NCBI RefSeq assembly: GCF_000179595.2
Contig: NZ_JH556651.1
Span: 303,532 to 367,531 of the forward strand
Direction of reading: 5' to 3'
Origin: Acetivibrio cellulolyticus CD2
Lineage (GTDB): Bacteria > Bacillota > Clostridia > Acetivibrionales > Acetivibrionaceae
Length of the DNA stretch: 64,000 bases
The notes beneath the pieces were generated by a model. The model was given only the letters and a program-made list of their open reading frames with translations. It did no database searches and was not told where the DNA came from. Below, one piece after another: positions 54,101 through 62,960 of this stretch; positions within the stretch are counted from its first letter, which is position 1, and the number at the start of each line of letters is the position of its first letter. The position numbers and the translations under genes are program-made.

Positions 54101-57100
54101 CAGTTGGTCAACAATTAATAGTAATACCAATATACCACGAACAGACTTCGGCATGGCAGCATACGGAAAAAGCATCTACATTTTCGGCGGATGCAATGAT
54201 GACGGTATTATTGACACTGTTGAAGAATATGATACAACTACAGGAAATTGCACAGAAAAAACATCACTACCAACAAAAACTAAAGGTTTACAGGCGTGCA
54301 ATGTAGACGGTAAGATATATCTGTTTTGTGGTACAACCTTTGACGGAAAAACAACAAAGGTAACAAACTCAGTTGACAGTTATGACACGCAAACGCATAC
54401 CTACTTGAGTGTTGAAGCAGACAAAGACCCAAAGGACAATATAGTAAAATTGAAATCATTGCAATATGCAAGAACATCCTTTGGTGCAGTTGCTGCATTT
54501 GGGAGGGTATTTATTGCCGCAGGAAATAATGGGACAAAGTGCCAAAGTGCTGCTGGTGAATATGTAGTTAACCAACTAAAAGGTACAAACTTTGGAGCCG
54601 ACTATAATGGAAAAGAAGGCAGAGGAAAGCAATACGATTCCAACGGAGCAAACGTACTTACTGGAAATTATTTAACACAATCAACGGATATAAGTATTGA
54701 TAGTCCGGCAATGGATGTTGAAGTAGTAAGAAGTTACAACTCAAGTGATGCGGATACAGAAGATCCATTGGTAATTGGAAATGGCTGGCGAATGAGTTTT
54801 GAGACATTTGCAAAAAGTGTTACTACAAATAGATATAAAGTAACAGCATCTACCTTGAATTTTAGACAAGCCCCACCAAATAAGGAAGAAGTATATCCTA
54901 CAGATTGGGATGTTATATGTGGGCTTAGTGAGGGTACAATTGTAGACCTCACGGACAATATGTATAACATTATGCGATGGTCTAACGGTTCAGAATGGTA
55001 TGAGGTTAAGACTTTGAACAATAAAACAGGATGGGTAAGTAAAAGGTATTTGAGTGAGGTCCCTGGAGTTCAAATAACATATCCATCAGGTACGAAAATT
55101 ATGTTTAAGCAAGCAGAAGGTAAATATGAAGCTCCTGTAGGATGTTATGATGAACTTACAAAAACAACTGTAGACAGCAAAGAAATGTATAAATTAAAAA
55201 AGAAAGATCAATCTGCGTATTTGTATAATGCATCTACAGGAAAACTTGAGTATCAGGAAGACAGGTATGGAAACAGAATTAAATTTGAATATTCAAACGG
55301 TCAACTTATAACAATATATGATTGCGGTGCTACAAGTGCTGCAATTAGAAGAACTCTATCACTTAATTATACAGTTGATAAACTTAGTAGTATAGTTGAT
55401 GGAGCAAAAAGAACTGTGTATTACAATTATACTAATGGAAAACTTTCATCAGTGACCGATTTAAATGGTAAAGTAACTAAATACGAATATTATTCTGATG
55501 GTGAAGGCTCTAAAAATAAGCTGCAAAAAATAAAGAAAATTAATGATGACATAGCAGATAATAAAATAGAAATTACTCTGTACACAAATTTCTACGATTC
55601 ATTAGGCAGAATAATCAAGCAGTTGGATAGTAACAATAAACCAGCGTACTATCTATACAAAGACCTAAGTGCCAATGATACTTCATCAATGACAACAGAA
55701 GGAATTGAAATTTGCCGTGAATACTATAATAGGAGAGGGGATTTGACAAAAGAAATATATAATGTTAATTTTCCAGATAGACCTATAAAAGTTATTGATG
55801 CAATAGGAAAAGAGACAAGAACAAAATATTATCTAAACGGTAAACTCGGTTATAAGGAAACAACTACACTTACTGATGAACAACTCAAGTCTGAAGATTA
55901 TGAAGATTTGTGGACAACTAACTTGCCACAGAAGTATGAAACAACAGAGGTTATTAAAATAAATGGTACTGAAACAGAAGTAAATAAGACAATTGTTGAG
56001 ACCGATGCAAAGGAAAATGTAAAACTGGTTACAAATCCTGATAACACTACAAGGAAATATGATTACTATCCTAATGGCGACCTTGAATACATGATTGATG
56101 AAATGAATTATCAGACCTACTATTACTATGAAACCTTTGGCTCGGAGGGTAGAAAAAGGCTTAAGAAAATAATCAGACCTGTAAAGCCGGTAGAATCAAG
56201 TACTACTATAAACGATATAACCGATGCAAGTGTATTCGATAATGTCAATAACGCAATAACAACTTATGACTATACAAATAAGCAAACATTGAGTCTTGTG
56301 AGTAAGACAACCAATCCAGATAATACTTGGACATCTTTTGTCTACGATGATAACGGAACACTTTTGGAATCAACAGTGGGAGAAAATAACAAGACAGAAA
56401 ATAACAAGACAGGTTACACATATGATAATTGCTTCCGTGTGAAAACCATAACAACAGCATTGTTGAATAAAACAACTTATGAATATGACAATATGAACAA
56501 TGTAACAAAAGTTAAAAGGGAAGCAGATGGCGAAGAAACAAGTATTATCCGAACCTTTTATGATTATGAAGGACGTAAGGTAAAAGAGGCTAATTCGTTA
56601 ATGTATGATGAAAGTAAAGACCTCTCATCGGGATATACAGGAAATTTTTCGGATGATTATGTGTATGACGCATTCGGCAGGGTATTAACACATAATCAGT
56701 ATGTACAAAGGTTTGATCCGGATACAAAAATAACTACAAAGGATACATATACACACAATTACACCTATGATGGAGAGGGCTACCTTGAAAATGAAACAAA
56801 AAATAATGGGGCGGTATATGTATACAACTATGATGAAGCAGGAAGAATTACAGCTGAATATTTCAAGGCAGGTAGCGGTGCTACAGCAGTTTTGTTGAAT
56901 GAATATGCTTACAATGAAGGAATTAAGCTTGAAAATGGTACTTATGGTACAGAAAAAGTACAAACAAAGCATCTGGCAGACAAAATAAGTGCTGTTACCA
57001 AATACTTGTCCGATTATAAAGGAAGGGTTGTAAAAGTTACAAATGATTCCGGCGGATTCACAAAAACAGAATACTATGATGATGGTAATGTAAAGAGTTT

Positions 57101-60100
57101 CACCGACTTTAATGGCAACAAGACCTTGTATACATATAAGAAATCTGAAAACCCAGGATTTGTGTATGATGAAAAGTTTGTTCCTGTTACCGGGGAAGGT
57201 GCAAGCACCAAATATTCATACTCAAAGGTTATATATAACCTAAATGGAAGAAAAATTTCAGAGATAGTCTCTGTTGACCTTGTTGAAGTTTCAGTTACAG
57301 AAGATGGTAGGACATATGAATTAAAGAAAGGCTTAGAACCAAAAAAATATAATAAGACCGACTATACATATTATGGCAACAACAAAGTGAAGAGTGTTAG
57401 CTCATACAGCGTTAATACAGAAATGACTCCAATTGAAAGTTCATCTGTCAGTAAGAAGGAGTATAAATACGACCTTGATGGCAACATGACAGAAGAAAAA
57501 ACTACGCTTGAAGAAGGTAAAGAAAAGATAAATATATATCTTGATTACAACATGTACGGAAAGCCTCAAAAGACTGCTGTACTTGTAAGTAATGCAAATA
57601 AGGATGCTGATTTTGATGTAACTGAAGAAGAAAACATCGTAGCCTATGATGATTTATTTACAGATGCAACAAGAAATGCTAATTATGGTTATTCAGCAGC
57701 CTATGCAGACTACAGTGCAATAGTTACTGAATACACTAACTTTGACAAGGCAGGAAATCCATGCAAAATAGAATATCCTAACAAAAAGACAGAATATCCT
57801 AACGAAAAGACAGTAAAATACATTTATGATACCCTTGGAAGGGTTGTAAGTGAAGAATATGCTGACAAAATCATTAGAGATTCCGAGGGAGACTACGATA
57901 CTGCGGATGTTTATACAATTACAAAATACAACTGGGAAGGCAAAGTGACCAATGTAGATGTGAAGTCTAACAGTGTGAATGGTTGGAAGACTCTAAAAAG
58001 TGAAGAATACACATATAGTAAAAGAGGATTTCTGGAGAAAAAGATTAACAAGGGCGTAACAACACTGACTTTTGACAGAAGTACAAATGTTGAGACTAGC
58101 TCTGTGGCTGATATATGTACTGCATATGAGTACGACTATGCCGGAAGGCTCGTAGCAGAAGTGACTCCGAACAACTATGTAGAAGGCTATCAGAATGGAT
58201 TGGGTCTATTATCAACTACAACTGAAAACAAGGTGGTTTATGAATATGATAATCTTGACAGACTGATTGCAAAGCGTTTCATTGGAACAACAATGGATTA
58301 TGATCCTTCTAAAGTCAGCGCAACCTGTGATGGTTTTACTTCAGTGTCAAACGATATTGTTTTGGAAGCATATAAATATGATGCAAACGGAAACGTTAAA
58401 AAGAAAGTGGATGGAGAAGCTTATAACGCAGCTTTGACTAGATTGCTTGGAGGTGGTTCAACAGAGGAATTAATAAATGAAGCTTATGGCACTGAGTACA
58501 CATATAACCATGCAAACCAAGTGGAGACGGTCAAGAACCCTGAATTTGATAGCATATATAAAAAGACCTCTGATCTTGATGTCAAATACAACAAGGAATA
58601 TACCTATGATGGTTTAGGCAGAGTAGTTGAAGAAATATCAGCATACAATAGAGATGTAGATACTTTGATGATAGATGGTACAACAAAATCTGCGTCAGAT
58701 GTCAGTTTTAGCCGGACCAGCTACCTGTATAATGACTATTTCAGGAACATGAAGGTCAATATACAAAAGGATATCAACAGCCCAGATAATTATGATTTGA
58801 AGACCGAGTATTACGATTGCACAGGAAATTTGAGGGTTTCAGAAGATGCTAAGACTAATTCAACATATTATGAATATAACGATATTGGTAAATTAAGAAA
58901 GGTAATTTACCCAGGAGATGCGAACATCGGACAATATACCATCGGACAATATACTGTAAGTTATAAATACGATTCAATGGGTAATGTCAAAAATGAAACA
59001 GACAGCATGGGCAAAACTATTGAATATAAATATGATGAACAAAATAGATTGCTTAACCAAAAGACCTATGGAACAGGCTGGACAAACGCAAAAGAGACCC
59101 AGACCAATTATTTGTATGATCTCTTGGGAAATGTTGAGTATAAAATCGATGGCAATCATGTGATTACACGGTATACTTATGATGAGCTTGGAAGACTTTT
59201 AAGAACTGTGGTAGACGGTGTAGAGGTTAATAACATTGACGGTACCACAACCCAAACAAAGCATGAAAATATAACATGCTACGATAAGAATGGAAATGCA
59301 ATAACAGAAGTTGAAAAGATAACCAGGGGAGAAACATCTCATTACAGCGCAACAAGCTATACTTATGACTCCATGGGAAGGTTGATAAAAACTGTAGACC
59401 CAATGGGAAATGCAGTTGAAAAACTCAACTATAACAGTAACAGTGCCCAAATTGAATCCTACGATGGTAATGACTATTTGAAAGAATTTAAATACAACAT
59501 GGATGGGCAACTTTTTTCAACAACTGATGGGTTAAAACATGTTACAGAGCAATACTATGATGCCAGCGGTAATGTAGCAGTAACAGTAGATGGAAAGAAA
59601 AATAGGACAGTATATAAGTATAACGAACTTGGAAAACTCAAAAGTGTGAGCCTTTTAGAGTACGACAGCACCATTGAAAAAGTGGATGTATTTAAATCCT
59701 GCACTGATCTGACCGAATACATATACGATGTCAATGGAAACCTTGAAACACAGAAATTCCAAGGTTCACTTGGTGCATCATTCACTTATAATGACAGGAA
59801 CCTGCTGAAGGAAAAAGTATACCCCGGCTCAGCAAACAATAAAGTGAAGTATTATTACTACGATGACGGCAGCCTGAAAAAGGTAATAGATAGAAAGAAT
59901 ATAACAACAAGCTATGACTACTATCCTCAAGGCTGGACAGCAAAGGAAAAGGCAGCATTAATTGAAGCAGGTGTGGAAAAAAGTAGTACAACGAGGGAAT
60001 ATAACTATGATAACAACGGAAATGTATTGGAGGCAAAAGTTACATCCGCAAGAACGCCGGATGCTGAGATAATAACAAGGACCTATGACGAGCTCAACAG

Positions 60101-62564
60101 GGTAGATAGCAAGACTGTTTCAAACATAGATACTGTGAGTTATTGCTATGACCTTATAAACTCAGAAGGAAAGCTTGGTGAGACTGTAATTGATCCGAAA
60201 CGAAACATGACTTCCAAGTTATATGACGCAGCAGGAAGAGTGGAGTATGTAAAGGACGGGAATATTGAAGCGGCATACGTAGCACAGTACATATACAACA
60301 AGAACGGATCAACAAAAGAAGTACAGTATTCCACTGGAGCTAAAGAAATCTATGATTACCATGCCAACGGATTGCTTTTTAAATTAACAAACACAAGCGG
60401 TACAAATTTTAGTAATAGTTATGAATACCAATATTATGAAAATAATAATATAAAAAGTAAAACAGACCTTAAAGGTGAAACCAAATACTTCTATGATGCG
60501 CAGAATAGGCTTAATTGTGTAGATGAAACTTATGTTGGTGGAGCTAAAACAGAATATACTTATGATGAATTTGGTAACAGGGATATTGTGACTATTACAA
60601 AAGATGGTATAATAGTTAATGAGGATTACGACTACACCACAAACTTACTTGATACAATAACCGTAACTACAAGTAATGTAACAGTAACTACAAGTAATGT
60701 AAAAGATAAGGTATATCATTATAGTTATGATGCTAATGGAAATCAAGTAGAGTCATACACAGAAAAATACACAAATGGAAATCCATCAGGCACAGCAGAC
60801 AAAGTTACAAACACTTATGATGAATTCAATCAGTTATTAAGCTCTAACAGTGTTGTAAATACTTATAATGCTGAAGGATATAGGGTAAGTAAGAATTCAA
60901 ACGGAACCTTGACAAGATATTTGTATGAGTTTGATAAAGTTGTGTTGGAAGTTAATGCTGCCGGCGAAGAGACAGGACGCAACATCTATGGCACTAACCT
61001 ACTCTCCAGAACTGTTACAGAGGGTACTAACAAAACAACACTCTACTACATGTATAATGGACACGCAGATGTTACAGCCCTGATTGACGCAACAGAAGGT
61101 TCATCTACAAAAGGACAGGTTGTTGGAAGTTACTACTATGATGCATTCGGTAATATAACTGATTCCAGTGGTTCAATGAAGGATAAAAACTCAATCCTTT
61201 ATGCCGGATACCAGTATGATTCAGAAACAAAGCTTTACTACCTTAATGCAAGAATGTATGACCCTAAGATTGCAAGATTCTTGCAGGAGGATACATATAG
61301 GGGTGATTCTAAAGACCCACTGAGTCTAAATCTATATACTTATTGTTCAAATAATCCGTTGATTTACTTCGACCCAACAGGACATGCATATGTTTATATA
61401 CCAGGTTATGTTGAAAAACCGGGTAAGAACTATGAATATAAACCGGGATATGTTCAAAAACCAGGAGAGGCAAAAAAATCCCTTCCATCAGCAGAAGAAG
61501 TGCTAAAGCTTAACACTTTACTTAATGTCTATGAGGATGAGGTACAAAAAGTTCAAGGCTATAAATTGCTAGGAGACAAAACTGATAAAACGTCATGGTC
61601 AGTAGCCAAAAACTTTTCCTTGAAATCGTCACCTTATGCATTTGTTGATACTGAAAATGATATAGCACAAAGCTATACTAATCTTCAGTATCTCCAATAC
61701 TTATTACTCGAAAATAAAGCATTGAAGCAAAACAAAGACATTTATGAACAGTTAGTTTATGCGTGCATGTATGGAAATGTAATGAATAGTTCCGAAGTAG
61801 AATACTTAAGATGGCAATTACTATCAGACGATAGAAGTCAAGCTATAATAGAAGCAGATTTCAAACGAGAATTACAAAAAGCAGGAATGCAAGTTCTTAA
61901 AGGAAGTAACTATACAAAGGATGAAGACATTACAGAATTAGGAACGTATTCGGAAACTCTTGTTGGTCTTGGTGGATCACTTATCGGAGCTGATACGCCA
62001 CTAGATGTAAGAGATTTTTCAGGTGATATAAAAAATTGGAAATGGACTCCTGGTCATGTAGGCGGTACAGTATTAGATGGTATTGCTGTAGTACCTTTAA
62101 TTGGTGCAGCTAAGCCACTTGCAAACATGGGAACTGTATTCAAAGCAGCAAACAAAGCTGATATGTTAGATGAAGTTAAGGATGTATCTAAAAATGTTAG
62201 TAAACTAGGAACATATGATAATGTAAAAGGGCATCATCTTCATGCTAAGAAATCATTTGAAGGAAATATCGATTATGATCCCAAAACAACAGGATTGTGT
62301 ATCAATAAAGAGTATATAAAAGCACGAGGATGGGATCACGGTAAGATTACAGGTATGCAAAAGAAGTTATATATAGCATTTGCCAAGAGCGGTAAAGAAG
62401 CAACTTTAGAGGAGTTTAGTAGAATTGAACGATTGGCATTACAAGCAGGAGACGTTCCAGAAGATGAAGCAGCAATAATGGTTGCTATGTCTCTGAAGCA
62501 GCTAACAGACAGTGGAATTACAAAACCAACTTATATACCTTGGGTTGGACCAATAAACAAATAA
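48126..62564 (+). CDS. Giant secreted protein: S8 protease, PPC x3, cohesin, dockerin, FN3, Kelch, RHS/YD shell, C-terminal nuclease-like toxin
   Basis: Protein of 4812 residues. Signal peptide 1-38. Propeptide-like region about 75-155. S8 subtilisin domain with the triad Asp206 (VIDSGVD), His263 (HGTHVAG), Ser417 (GTSMACP). PPC domains about 560-912. Cohesin about 913-1058 (starting INISMPYLRANAGDEIVVPV). Type I dockerin about 1081-1145 with two DVNGDG calcium loops (NSIDFGLMR, NSLDFGVMR). Pro-Thr linker 1146-1172, FN3-like 1173-1420, strand-rich region, then five Kelch repeats about 1850-2140. An RHS N-terminal domain is interrupted by an SH3b-like domain about 2236-2314. YD repeats about 2330-4300, RHS core 4304-4420 ending DPTGH, then a variable C-terminal part with GHHLHAKKSF. 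ATG after GGGGGAG. It is a polymorphic toxin with cellulosome docking domains. Domain limits are approximate. Confidence 0.88.
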   Translation: MFKSKRMISSIISGVLAVQILTSTVFNPSGLGNVEAAKGQSVKGSSSTVSESVYSTTDAGAMKNEAVIAGDKFNGKRIIVKYKDSAKAKSNISNVEKSVGKKLKKLKKEKELNSGKLHVYKIDETDDMQGTIEKFKKNENVEYVQEDFKLTSFDIPTDTRFNEQWHLYNNGQDVYGQTGTSGVDINALKAWTKTKGSEEVVVGVIDSGVDVSHEDLAPNIYINKGEIPNDGLDNDGNNIIDDYSGYDFYNDDCTVYDSASDQHGTHVAGILGAADNGAGICGVATKIKVLPVKFIEGNSGFTSDAIEAINYCKTMNVDAVNISWGSTAYNQALKDAMEESGLLFITAAGNCGVSTSAVPIYPACFDLPNILSVAAVDNSGNLASFSSYGSDVDVAAPGLNILSTLPNNQYGTLSGTSMACPTVTGIAALLKSYEPDITVDEIINRIKSNVVKSYKLEGKVATGGRVDANAVLDDIVPQAEVGNFVPNTPYTINNNENKDIEDIINESQNNSAGESDKIVKPLVVENSLESEQKTNNSTHEQLGIDGVKEGIQPQSISTLSYTYEVEPNNTSSTGMTVPIGTTFGTAAAANDNDWYIVYLEANKQYSFRLTGIQTGDDLGLFLFKPDLTDADFSDNFYNADENLTYTTSVAGYYYIDAYCFTRGSAANHNYQMLVYPNNASPDSYEPNDSTTTAKTISNNTSVSGTINITTDDDWYVIDTTETGKLTVSLEGIPSGCDYDISVYDNTISYVGGSYNSGNTKEKANILIGNTGKYYIRVYSYSGTNASSKYSLNAVVSIPDNYESNDYTYEATRVDVGTSVLGTIDNIRDQDWYKVTIDETIGYTFELENIPSGRDYDMYIYNEAGTYVSGSACGSNNDELINTTLSAGTYYVKIYPYSNYSDERSYTFSVYENSAINISMPYLRANAGDEIVVPVYIDSVPQGGICSFDFKVKYDKSVMSYTGYEAGALTNSTSVILGANETSNGINILYLDNSTTFSNPITSAGELIKLKFTVNTATTDGAFELTYNDGWSFGKRINSDVDDISNVVFKPGIAMVGSYGLSSLQTSAQPIRLLADGTSASSTGDVNGDGAANSIDFGLMRMALLGKIQLSQESLSAADVNGDGAFNSLDFGVMRQYLLGIIKVFPKDTMTPTVTPTPTEIFTPTPSPTLAPINLVGTCSGTEMALSWTVSTTEGVIGYKVYRSDGKVFATNETNYNDTGLKPGATYIYYVTAYDEDNNEYEKSNSISTGVSNINITENEENYISISWDAVIGAKEYQVCADGIINETVTGTSYKHSGLIKNTWHSYKVLAKFNSGTSAWSETLRVCSAPQKPIEVNADIEGDKATISWQEVPGAAKYQILKGTVAVEVEGCEYVDEGLELNKDNIYEIKALDSSDAQLGNSGRVLVNAGIGVIDKDTPMYENRVYGSLENGKNLNLNTYNLSVRGDSYLRSGLIDIDGGILSVRGNISQADCSMYLNGGQMYVDGNYIIKNSGDWSKSSLIMNNSDDYVLVEGDFVQHSYNNHKDKLTAGTLEVKGDFTQESSGDVTEILTEGQYNLKCSLKDGLTLVEPGSGIGCHYPYGNATYGYTGGWGSNSELIVGDITNLTEGCISRMGHSWIDFEQGTNEYLFTKKSITDRWCGLYFYGFNTSMQIGAVKLIFDNEDKISIKEAVALGYIYPLVPIQSFSFQNYYVDGQVGQWTNIVDLIDGTSLTNEGDHRVGLFMFKMKSSAVNLSGVEFYCDKKITAHEDTNNWLSGFNAFMLSEDYDLSIVPSDQDYNFAASGTHRVILSGEKVQTVKFDNPEQSNFNKLCITKPLEYGYIMKNAKWNTLEENYSNANPMPGTMITKPSLTPAREGLAMAEVNGRIYAFGGKTDSDEYLNTVSEYDYIANEWTEFTADPNKQMQTGKSDFAIAATDNDVYIFGGTDGSNYFNTVERYNPTVGFKDDRVPVPPMPTARSGAKAVIIDNKIYVVGGVNEKGYLNTIDVYDIEDNSWSTINSNTNIPRTDFGMAAYGKSIYIFGGCNDDGIIDTVEEYDTTTGNCTEKTSLPTKTKGLQACNVDGKIYLFCGTTFDGKTTKVTNSVDSYDTQTHTYLSVEADKDPKDNIVKLKSLQYARTSFGAVAAFGRVFIAAGNNGTKCQSAAGEYVVNQLKGTNFGADYNGKEGRGKQYDSNGANVLTGNYLTQSTDISIDSPAMDVEVVRSYNSSDADTEDPLVIGNGWRMSFETFAKSVTTNRYKVTASTLNFRQAPPNKEEVYPTDWDVICGLSEGTIVDLTDNMYNIMRWSNGSEWYEVKTLNNKTGWVSKRYLSEVPGVQITYPSGTKIMFKQAEGKYEAPVGCYDELTKTTVDSKEMYKLKKKDQSAYLYNASTGKLEYQEDRYGNRIKFEYSNGQLITIYDCGATSAAIRRTLSLNYTVDKLSSIVDGAKRTVYYNYTNGKLSSVTDLNGKVTKYEYYSDGEGSKNKLQKIKKINDDIADNKIEITLYTNFYDSLGRIIKQLDSNNKPAYYLYKDLSANDTSSMTTEGIEICREYYNRRGDLTKEIYNVNFPDRPIKVIDAIGKETRTKYYLNGKLGYKETTTLTDEQLKSEDYEDLWTTNLPQKYETTEVIKINGTETEVNKTIVETDAKENVKLVTNPDNTTRKYDYYPNGDLEYMIDEMNYQTYYYYETFGSEGRKRLKKIIRPVKPVESSTTINDITDASVFDNVNNAITTYDYTNKQTLSLVSKTTNPDNTWTSFVYDDNGTLLESTVGENNKTENNKTGYTYDNCFRVKTITTALLNKTTYEYDNMNNVTKVKREADGEETSIIRTFYDYEGRKVKEANSLMYDESKDLSSGYTGNFSDDYVYDAFGRVLTHNQYVQRFDPDTKITTKDTYTHNYTYDGEGYLENETKNNGAVYVYNYDEAGRITAEYFKAGSGATAVLLNEYAYNEGIKLENGTYGTEKVQTKHLADKISAVTKYLSDYKGRVVKVTNDSGGFTKTEYYDDGNVKSFTDFNGNKTLYTYKKSENPGFVYDEKFVPVTGEGASTKYSYSKVIYNLNGRKISEIVSVDLVEVSVTEDGRTYELKKGLEPKKYNKTDYTYYGNNKVKSVSSYSVNTEMTPIESSSVSKKEYKYDLDGNMTEEKTTLEEGKEKINIYLDYNMYGKPQKTAVLVSNANKDADFDVTEEENIVAYDDLFTDATRNANYGYSAAYADYSAIVTEYTNFDKAGNPCKIEYPNKKTEYPNEKTVKYIYDTLGRVVSEEYADKIIRDSEGDYDTADVYTITKYNWEGKVTNVDVKSNSVNGWKTLKSEEYTYSKRGFLEKKINKGVTTLTFDRSTNVETSSVADICTAYEYDYAGRLVAEVTPNNYVEGYQNGLGLLSTTTENKVVYEYDNLDRLIAKRFIGTTMDYDPSKVSATCDGFTSVSNDIVLEAYKYDANGNVKKKVDGEAYNAALTRLLGGGSTEELINEAYGTEYTYNHANQVETVKNPEFDSIYKKTSDLDVKYNKEYTYDGLGRVVEEISAYNRDVDTLMIDGTTKSASDVSFSRTSYLYNDYFRNMKVNIQKDINSPDNYDLKTEYYDCTGNLRVSEDAKTNSTYYEYNDIGKLRKVIYPGDANIGQYTIGQYTVSYKYDSMGNVKNETDSMGKTIEYKYDEQNRLLNQKTYGTGWTNAKETQTNYLYDLLGNVEYKIDGNHVITRYTYDELGRLLRTVVDGVEVNNIDGTTTQTKHENITCYDKNGNAITEVEKITRGETSHYSATSYTYDSMGRLIKTVDPMGNAVEKLNYNSNSAQIESYDGNDYLKEFKYNMDGQLFSTTDGLKHVTEQYYDASGNVAVTVDGKKNRTVYKYNELGKLKSVSLLEYDSTIEKVDVFKSCTDLTEYIYDVNGNLETQKFQGSLGASFTYNDRNLLKEKVYPGSANNKVKYYYYDDGSLKKVIDRKNITTSYDYYPQGWTAKEKAALIEAGVEKSSTTREYNYDNNGNVLEAKVTSARTPDAEIITRTYDELNRVDSKTVSNIDTVSYCYDLINSEGKLGETVIDPKRNMTSKLYDAAGRVEYVKDGNIEAAYVAQYIYNKNGSTKEVQYSTGAKEIYDYHANGLLFKLTNTSGTNFSNSYEYQYYENNNIKSKTDLKGETKYFYDAQNRLNCVDETYVGGAKTEYTYDEFGNRDIVTITKDGIIVNEDYDYTTNLLDTITVTTSNVTVTTSNVKDKVYHYSYDANGNQVESYTEKYTNGNPSGTADKVTNTYDEFNQLLSSNSVVNTYNAEGYRVSKNSNGTLTRYLYEFDKVVLEVNAAGEETGRNIYGTNLLSRTVTEGTNKTTLYYMYNGHADVTALIDATEGSSTKGQVVGSYYYDAFGNITDSSGSMKDKNSILYAGYQYDSETKLYYLNARMYDPKIARFLQEDTYRGDSKDPLSLNLYTYCSNNPLIYFDPTGHAYVYIPGYVEKPGKNYEYKPGYVQKPGEAKKSLPSAEEVLKLNTLLNVYEDEVQKVQGYKLLGDKTDKTSWSVAKNFSLKSSPYAFVDTENDIAQSYTNLQYLQYLLLENKALKQNKDIYEQLVYACMYGNVMNSSEVEYLRWQLLSDDRSQAIIEADFKRELQKAGMQVLKGSNYTKDEDITELGTYSETLVGLGGSLIGADTPLDVRDFSGDIKNWKWTPGHVGGTVLDGIAVVPLIGAAKPLANMGTVFKAANKADMLDEVKDVSKNVSKLGTYDNVKGHHLHAKKSFEGNIDYDPKTTGLCINKEYIKARGWDHGKITGMQKKLYIAFAKSGKEATLEEFSRIERLALQAGDVPEDEAAIMVAMSLKQLTDSGITKPTYIPWVGPINK
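56382..56411 (+). repeat. In-frame tandem duplication, 15 bp x2
   Basis: Two adjacent exact copies of GAAAATAACAAGACA in the YD-repeat part of the giant gene, adding five residues (ENNKT) in frame. Confidence 0.8.
57771..57812 (+). repeat. In-frame tandem duplication, 21 bp x2
   Basis: GAATATCCTAACAAAAAGAC(A) and a second copy with one A-to-G change, giving EYPNKKT then EYPNEKT. Confidence 0.8.
58926..58955 (+). repeat. In-frame tandem duplication, 15 bp x2
   Basis: ATCGGACAATATACC then ATCGGACAATATACT, giving IGQYT twice. Confidence 0.8.
60663..60704 (+). repeat. In-frame tandem duplication, 21 bp x2
   Basis: Two 21-base copies starting GTAACTACAAGTAATGTAA, differing at one base near the end, giving VTTSNVT then VTTSNVK. 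Confidence 0.8.
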
Positions 62565-62579
62565 TAGGGAGTGATAATC

Positions 62580-62960
62580 TTGAATACAAAGAAATTACTA
62601 GACAAATTTGGAGAGACGCTTATGAAGGAAGTTAGAGATTATGCTATACCACATTGGGATAGTGTAATTGGAGGTAAAACGCAAACAACTGAGGCTAAAA
62701 TAATACAAGATAATTTATCAAAAATGAAAAAAGAGGATATTGAAATTATAATTAATATAATTCCTAAAATTGTTGATACTACTCTATTTTATTTTCTTAG
62801 AATGATCGAAGAAGATGACGGATTTGATCTTGTTGCAGATGCAGAAAATGGAGATAAAGTTAGCTTGAGAGAAGAAAGTTGGGGGTTAGCTGGAGAGTTG
62901 TATAACGAAGAAGGCTGGATAGCAAAATATAGTAAAGAAAGATATGAAGAAATATATTAG
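62580..62960 (+). CDS. Probable immunity protein for the RHS toxin
   Basis: Small acidic protein of 126 residues, no known family recognised by me, directly after the toxin stop (15 bp). TTG 62580 has AGGGAG in front; a GTG at 62571 in the same frame is poorly placed. It contains the helix-rich MKKEDIEIIINIIPKIVDTT and the acidic IEEDDGFDLVADAENGDK. Size, charge and position fit an immunity gene that neutralises the adjacent C-terminal toxin; this is inference. Confidence 0.7.
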   Translation: MNTKKLLDKFGETLMKEVRDYAIPHWDSVIGGKTQTTEAKIIQDNLSKMKKEDIEIIINIIPKIVDTTLFYFLRMIEEDDGFDLVADAENGDKVSLREESWGLAGELYNEEGWIAKYSKERYEEIY

